IMG/VR virus record: IMGVR_UViG_3300024520_000194
Location: 1 to 39,583 of that record
Strand: one strand, 5' to 3'
Origin: a virus
Length of the DNA stretch: 39,583 bases
The position numbers and the translations under genes were made by a program. The notes under the pieces were generated by a model. That model was not told where the DNA came from. It did no database searches and saw only the letters and a program-made list of their open reading frames with translations. This document shows, in pieces, positions 16,709-21,949 of the stretch; within the stretch, counting starts at the first letter, position 1, and each line of letters opens with the position of its first letter.

Positions 16709-16789
16709 CGACAGGTGCAATATGTAGTGACTCACTCGACAATCAATAGAGGTACTATGTCAATGAAGACAGCCCCCTCTATCAGTTCT

Positions 16790-17755
16790 CTAGTCTGTTT
16801 GGTAGTGGTGCGCTGGTGCCCGTAGCACCCTGTTCTTAAACCTGCGCCTTCTCGCTGCCACACTCCGCACCATCTGCTCTCGCAGATCCTTACGGATGAA
16901 CCGACTCGTACTCTTTCTTGCTGACCCCATAGGCTTGAGTAACACCCATACACTGGGCGGATCAAGGAACCGTAGGTCATCGTCATCTCCTGGGTGGGTG
17001 TCAGTCAGGTCACCCCGGTTATCCCACCCAGAGACACGGTCTCTCACAACTACAGCCACATTGCCTCCTGCCTTACGCACCCGGTCTACTGCTAGATCAT
17101 TGGAGGATCCCGCAGAAAATGTCAGGGTGTAAGGTCTAGGCCACGACTGTCCCGTCATGTACCGCATCATTCGCTGTTCTATTTTCGTGTAGTCGTACCA
17201 CGCTGTTGACGGGTACTCTTCTATGACTGACCGCATGACCGTGTCTTCCCATGCCACGTCAGTTCCACCGTTCAAACGGACCGCTGTCCTCCAACGCATG
17301 CCATCCTTCTTGGTCTTCCGGATCGCTTGCATTTCGAGACGCCCTACCTCCACTTGCACCTGATCAGCGAACCATTGTGGGTTAGCCAGCCAGAGGCATG
17401 TCTTGGCGAACATGTAGTGTTGCGAGTCGGTCATTGCTAGGTGACCAGAGGTCTTGGCTAAGCAATCCTCCCTGCACTTGTCGGCGAATAGGCATGCATT
17501 GTGTGCTTCAATCATGGACGATAGTTCTTTACGGCTAATGCCGAACTTGTCCGCAACTGCAGCCACAATCTTCTGCGCATTCTCCCCTTGCAGGAACTCC
17601 GCAGCGTAGGTTGAAGGTAGCATGTACAATACCTTGGTGAGGTAGCCATACTTGTTACCCTTCAAGGTCTTCTTGCTTTCACCTAGTAGGTTGAGCATTC
17701 GGAACCTTGAACCCGTCTCTCGGTAGAAGTCACACTCTAATAGTGCTTGCTTCAT
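16790..17755 (-). CDS. GP88-family phage protein, unknown function
   Basis: 321 residues, ATG with GGGAG upstream. I recognise the GP88 (gene product 88) pattern: TLKGNKYGYLTKVLYMLPS (30-48), a Cys-rich loop with Cys88, Cys94 and Cys98 (ACLFADKCREDCLAKTSG), RTAVRLNGGTDVAWED, STAWYDYTKIEQR, YTLTFSAGSSND, GGNVAVVV and DDDDLRFLDPPSVWVLL. The family is widespread in phages and biochemically uncharacterised as far as I know. Compared with the members I remember, this one has an extra ~35-residue helical segment (about 51-85) before the Cys loop and a very basic tail (RSVAARRRRFKNR). The retained C-x5-C-x3-C could hold a metal. Confidence 0.75.
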   Translation of the reverse strand: MKQALLECDFYRETGSRFRMLNLLGESKKTLKGNKYGYLTKVLYMLPSTYAAEFLQGENAQKIVAAVADKFGISRKELSSMIEAHNACLFADKCREDCLAKTSGHLAMTDSQHYMFAKTCLWLANPQWFADQVQVEVGRLEMQAIRKTKKDGMRWRTAVRLNGGTDVAWEDTVMRSVIEEYPSTAWYDYTKIEQRMMRYMTGQSWPRPYTLTFSAGSSNDLAVDRVRKAGGNVAVVVRDRVSGWDNRGDLTDTHPGDDDDLRFLDPPSVWVLLKPMGSARKSTSRFIRKDLREQMVRSVAARRRRFKNRVLRAPAHHYQTD

Positions 17756-17792
17756 TGACTCGCTCCCTTCATGTTTGTGTCGAGGCAGGTTA

Positions 17793-17808
17793 ACGGCGAT
17801 AGTGCCGT
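17793..17808. other. Small hairpin between the DUF932-like and GP88-like genes
   Basis: Perfect five-base arms ACGGC and GCCGT enclose a six-base loop. It lies in the 83-bp gap between two leftward genes. No U-run follows, so it is a weak candidate for an RNA processing or pausing element. Confidence 0.3.
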
Positions 17809-17838
17809 CTGACCCACCCCGACTCTGCTTCTATCATG

Positions 17839-18912
17839 TTAGTTAAGCGACACACCAGTGACACACTCGAACATCTCCTGCTCTTTAGCAGAGAATCCGT
17901 TCGCTCTGTCTTGTGCTTGGCGTGTCAGGACATTGAACAGCCCGAGTGCTGTGGTCTTGTCGAAAGCGTAGTGCATCCGGCGTTTCTCCGCCGATACTGC
18001 GTCATTGTAACTGTTCACCCAACGGTTGCTGATCTTGCCAATCCGCTCGATACCCGCTGTGCTGTCTGCTCCACCAATGAAACGGCTTGCGCCACTTCGG
18101 ACGATACCACCTTGAGATTCAAGTATGGTGCAGCGTGTGGCATGGTCGTGCGGGTATTCAGTGGCACCCGTAACCGGGTCGAGATTGCACAGTGACACAT
18201 GGGCGAGCAGTTCTTCTCTGCTCTTCGCACCTGCAGCGTGTACCTGCAGCGCAAGCACCGAGATATCCCTGTCGAGTGTGGTGTTCGCAAGTTTCACCTT
18301 GTATTCCATGAACTCCTTGACGAATCCGTACACCTTGTCAGGGTCAATCTTACTGAGGTGACCCACGCTGTGACGTGCCGTCATCTTCAGTCGGTGCGTC
18401 TTGCTGACACACCCGTTACTGCACCACTGATCCCACACACTCCACTCCACGTAGTCGCTAGTCGTGCCATTCCACCGGGCTCCGACGTCACACTGAAGAT
18501 AGTGTGGGCCAAGACCAGTTTCTTCCGATCCCTCAAGGGGTACTCGGTACACCACATTGCAACCACTGACCGCACCATGTCGCTCGCTTGCGAGTGAGAC
18601 AGACTCAAGGTTCAACTTGAACTTGTCTACCATGTCGGCGAGCCCAGACTGGGCGAGCACCTCCTCCACTTGGCGCAACTCGTACCCTTCAGTCACCCTG
18701 TTCTTCACAGGCTGGTGCTGGTGGTACGTTGCGACACCCGTGAAAGTGGCCGGGGTGGCTTGCACTTGTGCCCCGATATCAAACAGACCTTTGATCGGTG
18801 TGCCATTGAACTGCGCTGGTTGCTTGTACAATGTCAAGCCTTTCAGCACCTCATGATCCAACACCTGTTGTACAGGACTAACCTGCACCGGGTTATTGTA
18901 GTACTCAAACAT
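17839..18912 (-). CDS. DUF932-like phage protein
   Basis: 357 residues, ATG with AAGGAG upstream. The middle shows VVYRVPLEG, then YLQCDVGARWNGTT, then DQWCSNGCVSKTHRLKMTARHS, the same order as the variable strand, CSNG and ARHS/RHT elements in DUF932 (phage/plasmid-like) proteins. The C-terminus contains WVNSYNDAVSAEKRR and TALGLFNVLTRQAQDRANG, also common in that group. DUF932 proteins are frequent neighbours of phage recombination and replication genes; some plasmid relatives are linked to conjugation or antirestriction, without firm biochemistry. The mRNA leader holds two strong hairpins (18949-18971 and 18988-19025). Family call is moderate. Confidence 0.6.
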   Translation of the reverse strand: MFEYYNNPVQVSPVQQVLDHEVLKGLTLYKQPAQFNGTPIKGLFDIGAQVQATPATFTGVATYHQHQPVKNRVTEGYELRQVEEVLAQSGLADMVDKFKLNLESVSLASERHGAVSGCNVVYRVPLEGSEETGLGPHYLQCDVGARWNGTTSDYVEWSVWDQWCSNGCVSKTHRLKMTARHSVGHLSKIDPDKVYGFVKEFMEYKVKLANTTLDRDISVLALQVHAAGAKSREELLAHVSLCNLDPVTGATEYPHDHATRCTILESQGGIVRSGASRFIGGADSTAGIERIGKISNRWVNSYNDAVSAEKRRMHYAFDKTTALGLFNVLTRQAQDRANGFSAKEQEMFECVTGVSLN

Positions 18913-18948
18913 GACTCACTCCTTTCAAGGAGAATGACCTACATACAA

Positions 18949-18971
18949 ACGGCGGTCGGTCACTCCGCCGT
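18949..18971. other. Leader hairpin close to the DUF932-like start
   Basis: Perfect seven-base arms ACGGCGG and CCGCCGT with a nine-base loop, 37 bases upstream of the DUF932-like ATG in the leftward mRNA. Leftward it is followed by TTTGTATG, rightward by AGGATTTTAG. It might act as a weak terminator, attenuator or mRNA stabiliser. Confidence 0.45.
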
Positions 18972-18987
18972 AGGATTTTAGTGGGCC

Positions 18988-19025
18988 ACCCAACCTCCGG
19001 TCGGACCCGGAGTGTCGTGTTGGGT
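18988..19025. other. Bulged 13-bp leader hairpin
   Basis: Arms ACCCAAC (18988-18994) plus CTCCGG (18995-19000), loop TCGGAC, then CCGGAG (19007-19012), a six-base bulge TGTCGT, and GTTGGGT (19019-19025). All 13 pairs are Watson-Crick. It lies between two leftward genes in the 5' leader of the DUF932-like gene, next to another hairpin, and looks like a structured RNA element. Confidence 0.5.
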
Positions 19026-19032
19026 TGTACAA

Positions 19033-19055
19033 ACTAGGGCCGCCCTTTCCCTAGT
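19033..19055 (-). terminator. Terminator-like hairpin at the end of the 132-aa gene
   Basis: Seven-base arms ACTAGGG and CCCTAGT with a nine-base loop; the leftward RNA continues TTTGTAC. The stop codon of the 19051-19449 gene lies in the arm. The U-run is short, so termination would be partial. The left arm is also one of three AACTAGGGCC words in the early region. Confidence 0.4.
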
Positions 19056-19449
19056 AGGGTAGTCGTGTTGCGTGTTGTCGGTCTAGGATATCGTTTACTT
19101 CACGACACCATATCCGTGTCACTTTGAAGATGCTTCCAGCGATTCCCGCTTCCGTGTCGCTATCTGGTTCAAAGTCGTCTTGAAACTCCAGATAGGTTCG
19201 CTTCATGGACGCCAGCAGATCGTACGCTTGCTCCGTGTCGAGCGACTTGTATTCCAGAGACTTGCCATATTGCGCTACGAACGTGTCCAATATGTGACAC
19301 TGTTCTCTTGTGTATCCTTTGGATCTAGCAATGACACCGTAGAATAGAGAGTCGTCACCGAAGCGTTCATATCTCTTCTCAAACCATCGTGCGGTCCCAA
19401 AGTTCGGGAACTCGTGCTCGTAAGTTTCCAACGTGTTATCGTTGTTCAT
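19051..19449 (-). CDS. Hypothetical early protein
   Basis: 132 residues, ATG with AGGAGAG upstream. Acidic and helical, rich in Tyr, Glu and Asp (YEHEFPNFG at the start, YLEFQDDFEPDSDTEAG near residue 90). No recognised domain. A terminator-like hairpin overlaps its stop. Confidence 0.65.
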   Translation of the reverse strand: MNNDNTLETYEHEFPNFGTARWFEKRYERFGDDSLFYGVIARSKGYTREQCHILDTFVAQYGKSLEYKSLDTEQAYDLLASMKRTYLEFQDDFEPDSDTEAGIAGSIFKVTRIWCREVNDILDRQHATRLPY

Positions 19450-19479
19450 TCTCTCTCTCCTACCGTGTGGCCTACTACA

Positions 19480-19504
19480 GGCTAGGGTCGGCCAAGCCCT
19501 AGCC
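19480..19504. other. Perfect 8-bp hairpin between two leftward genes
   Basis: Arms GGCTAGGG and CCCTAGCC are perfect complements around a nine-base loop. It lies between the 104-residue basic protein and the 132-residue protein. No U-run follows in either direction. Its arm shares the CTAGGG core with hairpins at 19033-19055 and 20040-20058. Confidence 0.4.
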
Positions 19505-19521
19505 CGATTTCTATCGTGTTT

Positions 19522-19836
19522 CTATCGTGCGTTTCTCAAGTGTTTCTCTCGTTTGCGGTCGTACTCGATCGTCTCTTCTGGCGTGCGGTTGAGTGCGGCC
19601 CGTGCGGTTGCAGTCATGATCAAACCATCTTCCGTGGTTCGTGGTGCACGGTCCTGTTGCGGTGCCGACTCCGGCGAGGTGACCTTGAAGGGCTTGCGTG
19701 ACGGTCGTCTGATCATAAGCATGCATCTGCCTTCATGTTCGAACCCTCTCGCAATCGCCACCTGGCGTGCGTCTCTCCTCTGTCGAGCAGTTCGTACTGG
19801 TATACGTGCCGCTCGTGTCTCGTGGCATTGTGCCAT
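19522..19836 (-). CDS. Small basic early protein
   Basis: 104 residues from the ATG at 19836, which has TAGGTGG upstream; a GTG three codons earlier is possible. Rich in Arg and Ala (RTARQRRDARQVAIARG, RRPSRKPFKV) with a charged C-terminal helix (TPEETIEYDRKREKHLRN). The composition fits a nucleic-acid-binding protein. It is the first gene after the 1.2-kb non-coding hub, so it should be among the first made from any leftward promoter there. No family recognised. Confidence 0.6.
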   Translation of the reverse strand: MAQCHETRAARIPVRTARQRRDARQVAIARGFEHEGRCMLMIRRPSRKPFKVTSPESAPQQDRAPRTTEDGLIMTATARAALNRTPEETIEYDRKREKHLRNAR

Positions 19837-19876
19837 GGGAACCACCTATTCTAGTTTGTATGGGGAAAGTTGTGGC

Positions 19877-20113
19877 CGGGGCGACCGTATCAGTGTACGG
19901 TGCCCCGACTCACTCCGAATGGTAGGAGCGCACCCTGCAACCGGGGTGCTTTGAGTCGTTGGTGCCCGGAGATCCGCCGGGTAGCCCATAGGGCCACTGC
20001 ACCGTTACCCATAGCCGACTACATAATCGTCGGCGATAGTCTAGGGTGCTAACCTAGATACAACTGCAGTCGGGGACGTATCGAGCCGACTATGCTCACT
20101 GATTGAACAGTGA
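19877..20113. repeat. Cluster of consecutive hairpins
   Basis: Inverted repeats in order: CGGGGC..CCGTA / TACGG..GCCCCG (19877-19907); GCACCC/GGGTGC (19930-19949); CCCGG/CCGGG (19965-19981); CCGAC/GTCGG (20015-20033); TCTAGG/CCTAGA (20040-20058); AGTCGG/CCGACT (20068-20091); TCACTG/CAGTGA (20096-20113). Each is a perfect stem of 5-6 bp, the first with 11 bp in two parts. Seven in 240 bases is far denser than in neighbouring sequence. It could be a folded RNA leader or DNA recognised by replication proteins. Confidence 0.6.
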
Positions 20114-20521
20114 CCACCCCGGGGTATGTGCACCCACTACGGTATGGACAGTTGAGATGTAGCGAGTACCTCCGATCTGTTAGTGTTTCGAATCTGCCCC
20201 AAGTAGACCACGTCAGTTTGTTAAGTGTTAGCACTATTTTAAAGATAATAGGGCGATCGGCGCAAGTACCGCTACCGCCTACACTTATGACACTAAAATA
20301 CTTCAATATCGGTATGTTATTGTATTGGATTGTAAGTAAATAGTGCCCGGATCGGCGATCGTATTGCCTTGTATTGCCGACACCCCGGATTCTATTAACA
20401 AACTCCCCGGACCTACACCATCATCGGCGCCATGTCAACATGTATCCTTTAAACTAGGGCCCATCCTTAAAGATAATCCGATGCAAGCACTATTCTCAAA
20501 TAGGGTAGGATTGTGTATGTA

Positions 20522-20608
20522 TTCGCTACACTTACCCCACATGAGGTGACTATCACCCGCGGTGTTCGATTTCGCTACACTTTTCGGCATCCCTGCCCCA
20601 TATGAGGT
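20522..20608. repeat. Two-block direct repeat TTCGCTACACTT ... CCCCAyATGAGGT
   Basis: TTCGCTACACTT occurs at 20522-20533 and 20571-20582. CCCCACATGAGGT (20535-20547) and CCCCATATGAGGT (20596-20608) follow them at different distances. The order is the same in both copies but the spacing differs, as expected for two binding modules rather than a simple duplication. Confidence 0.55.
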
Positions 20609-20631
20609 ATCCCAGGATCTACCGGGGTAGG

Positions 20632-20653
20632 TTTATACTTTATAAAGTGTAAA
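20632..20653. promoter_or_regulatory. 22-bp AT-rich palindrome centred on ACTTTATAAAGT
   Basis: ACTTTATAAAGT (20637-20648) is a perfect palindrome. The symmetry extends to TTTA and TAAA on the outside with one mismatched pair. It could be an operator or an easily melted site. TATAAA-like -10 words lie inside on both strands. Confidence 0.45.
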
Positions 20654-20706
20654 GTACATTCTGGATTCGGGGTCCAGTTTGGCTATCCTACCAACTGTAG
20701 GGGGCT

Positions 20707-20742
20707 CGCAACGGTTGTTTGGGTACCGCAACGATTGTTTGG
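20707..20742. repeat. Tandem repeat CGCAACGrTTGTTTGG, 20 bp apart
   Basis: Two 16-base copies at 20707-20722 and 20727-20742 differ at one base. A 20-bp spacing places them on the same face of the helix, as for origin iterons or repressor sites. Confidence 0.6.
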
Positions 20743-20757
20743 CATGCCATACACCGA

Positions 20758-20802
20758 AGGGGTCGGAGCCCCCCATACCTAAAGGGGGGGTTGGGGGGGT
20801 AT
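20758..20802. other. G-quadruplex-capable block flanked by inverted repeats
   Basis: Two runs of seven G (20784-20790 and 20793-20799) separated by TT supply four GGG tracts with loops of 1-2 bases, the classic quadruplex pattern. CATACC and GGTATG flank it, and GGGG/CCCC arms at 20759-20774 form a further hairpin. On the minus strand it is a C-rich i-motif candidate. Confidence 0.5.
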
Positions 20803-20840
20803 GTAAGGTTTCCCGGACTAAACGGTATTTTCGTTTTGGC

Positions 20841-21036
20841 CATGACGGAATAGGATGCTTCATGACCCTTTAGGATGCTTTTTCCAAACCATCCTAGTCG
20901 TAAGTCCTTATGGCGGCTTACTCTATGACGGGGTATGATGCTTTATGATCCTTTTTCCAACAAAATCCATTTTATAAGGGGCTCCACGCTAGAGAATAGT
21001 TTCTGCAAAAGCATCATAAAGCATCATGATATCATA
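20841..21036. repeat. Iteron-like GATGCTT words with a 21-bp inverted repeat
   Basis: TAGGATGCTT occurs at 20851-20860 and 20871-20880, and TAGGATG (20871) is mirrored by CATCCTA (20890-20896). ATGATGCTTTATGAT.. (20935-20955) is the inverted partner of 21007-21027: 20 of 21 bases pair, with a 51-base spacer that includes an AT-rich part. ATGATATCAT (21026-21035) and, just beyond, ACTGTACAGT (21040-21049) are perfect palindromes. This resembles iterons around a melting site. Similar words occur at the start of the XRE-like gene. Confidence 0.65.
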
Positions 21037-21056
21037 CGGACTGTACAGTACGGTTC

Positions 21057-21566
21057 CTAGCGGCCAATGAACTTGCGGCGGAGGTAGGCCCATTCGCGCT
21101 TGTGGCACCCAAGCAGGAATCGCTGTGTGAGGAGTGCAGCACGCTTACGCGTGTCCGCTGTGATGAAGGGTACGCCCATTCCGGCGACGGCGCAGAGAGT
21201 GCCTATCACGCATTCGGATGAGAGGTTACTGCGCCACTGTCCTGCTTCGATCTCGGCCCACCCGGCTTCTACGACGAGTACGGAGTGCTTAATGTGGGTG
21301 AGTCGTCGGCATTGCTCCATGAACCTCTGTCGATCCCGTCCACAGCAGCGCACGAGGTCTGGGAGAGACTTGCGTTCGACTGTAATATCATTTTCGTAGC
21401 CAACGATGGAATAATCGCCAGAAGCGAGGCCCCTCTTCACCGTTGGGATGGAGAACTTGAATGGTTTTTGCTCCCTGGTGTCCACCACAATAACGGGCGT
21501 GGGCGGGTGTTCAGGGATTACCACTTCTTTACGGTGAATATGCTTCTGGAGGTCGTCATTAGTCAC
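21057..21566 (-). CDS. ERCC4-domain nuclease
   Basis: 169 residues from a GTG at 21566 with an AAGGGGGGG site upstream. Longer in-frame starts would run through a terminator hairpin and are unlikely. The ERCC4/XPF catalytic pattern is present: Asp29 in VVDTREQ, Asp51 in SGDYSI, and Glu64-Arg65-Lys66-x3-Asp70 in VERKSLPD. The rest (SVLVVEAGWAEI, GVPFITADTRKRAALLTQRF) fits the fold's later strand and helix. Such stand-alone nucleases cut branched or flap DNA; here it probably resolves replication or recombination intermediates. It lies after the terminator of the primase operon and needs readthrough or its own promoter. Confidence 0.85.
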   Translation of the reverse strand: MTNDDLQKHIHRKEVVIPEHPPTPVIVVDTREQKPFKFSIPTVKRGLASGDYSIVGYENDITVERKSLPDLVRCCGRDRQRFMEQCRRLTHIKHSVLVVEAGWAEIEAGQWRSNLSSECVIGTLCAVAGMGVPFITADTRKRAALLTQRFLLGCHKREWAYLRRKFIGR

Positions 21567-21597
21567 AGGTCCCCCCCTTGCTTCCGCCAGGCAGTAG

Positions 21598-21641
21598 AAA
21601 AAAGGGTCCCCCACCAGTGCACGACCACTGGCAGAGGACCC
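21598..21641 (-). terminator. Intrinsic terminator of the primase operon
   Basis: On the minus strand the order is GGGTCC, four unpaired bases, CCAGTG, loop GTCGTG, CACTGG, four unpaired bases, GGACCC, then TTTTTT. Both stem blocks are perfect and symmetric, and the U-run follows directly. This is the clearest intrinsic terminator in the window. It lies after the primase-helicase and before the ERCC4 nuclease gene, so nuclease level may depend on readthrough. Confidence 0.8.
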
Positions 21642-21661
21642 AAGCACGAAGAAGTTGCTGA

Positions 21662-21949
21662 ATGAATGGGCTAGGAGTCCTCGTCATTGTCAAATGGCGG
21701 GACATTGTTGGTGACGACTCCTGGCAGTCTATCAAGGAGGGGGCCGCGCTCAAGCCCCAAGCGTTTATTTCTATGGGCTGGCTGCTCCGAGAGACCAAGG
21801 ATGTGATTGTCATTGCGTCCTGCTATTCCCCGGACGACGACACCGTTGGAGGCGTCACGTCGATCCCTCGTGGGGCTGTTGACAGTATTAAGCCCCTCCG
21901 TGGACATCGTATGACCAAGCCTCCCTGCTCTTGCAACCGATCCCTGTGA
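21662..21949 (+). CDS. Conserved small phage protein on the strand opposite to its neighbours
   Basis: 95 residues on the plus strand inside the minus-strand early block. The pattern is one I recognise in many phages: VKWRDIVGDDSW near the start, LKPQ then SMGWLLRETKDVIVIAS, DDDTVGG, IPRGAVDSIKPL. Function is unknown. The start has only a weak GAAG upstream. Its end overlaps the last codons of the primase-helicase gene by 62 bases in the opposite direction, and the primase mRNA would run antisense across the whole gene to the terminator at 21598-21641. A minus-strand reading of 78 codons (21671-21907) covers the same DNA but has no protein-like pattern. Confidence 0.65.
   Translation: MNGLGVLVIVKWRDIVGDDSWQSIKEGAALKPQAFISMGWLLRETKDVIVIASCYSPDDDTVGGVTSIPRGAVDSIKPLRGHRMTKPPCSCNRSL

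Larger units (their letters stand above)
16264..16789. promoter_or_regulatory. Non-coding leader/control region with two families of direct repeats
   Basis: About 526 bases without a convincing gene on either strand. It lies between the GP88-family gene (upstream in the leftward direction) and a run of small leftward genes whose first member has an excellent ribosome site. It contains two tandem direct-repeat pairs, described separately, and a third partial copy of the second family at 16758-16770. TTGAC-like -35 hexamers occur three times on the minus strand within TCATTGAC words, but no matching -10 box is clear. A leader promoter cluster or a second origin-like site are the main possibilities. 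Confidence 0.55.
19837..21056. promoter_or_regulatory. 1.2-kb non-coding hub, candidate replication origin / early control region
   Basis: No convincing gene on either strand over 1,220 bases in an otherwise tightly packed genome. The left part holds six or more consecutive inverted repeats. The centre is partly AT-rich (about 20,210-20,345) with TTAAAGATAAT twice (20239-20249 and 20467-20477). The right part holds direct repeats, a long palindrome, a G-quadruplex motif and iteron-like GATGCTT words in inverted arrangement. Several words recur at the start of the XRE-like gene. An origin of replication is the best single explanation; a regulatory hub for leftward transcription is the alternative. 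No strong -35/-10 pair was identified. Confidence 0.55.

Noticed and set aside
20150-20210. tRNA-like TTCGAAT word
   Set aside because: No five-base T stem and no acceptor or anticodon stems can be drawn around it.
20343-20549. 68-codon plus-strand frame in the hub
   Set aside because: No ribosome site, no recognisable pattern, unusual composition compared with neighbours.
20679-20873. 64-codon plus-strand frame in the hub
   Set aside because: It covers the quadruplex and repeat sequences, has Gly/Pro low-complexity sequence and no ribosome site.
21671-21907. 78-codon minus-strand frame after the primase with a GGAGG upstream
   Set aside because: Position and ribosome site are good, but the product has no protein-like pattern, while the plus-strand frame on the same DNA shows a familiar phage protein pattern. 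Left as the less likely reading.
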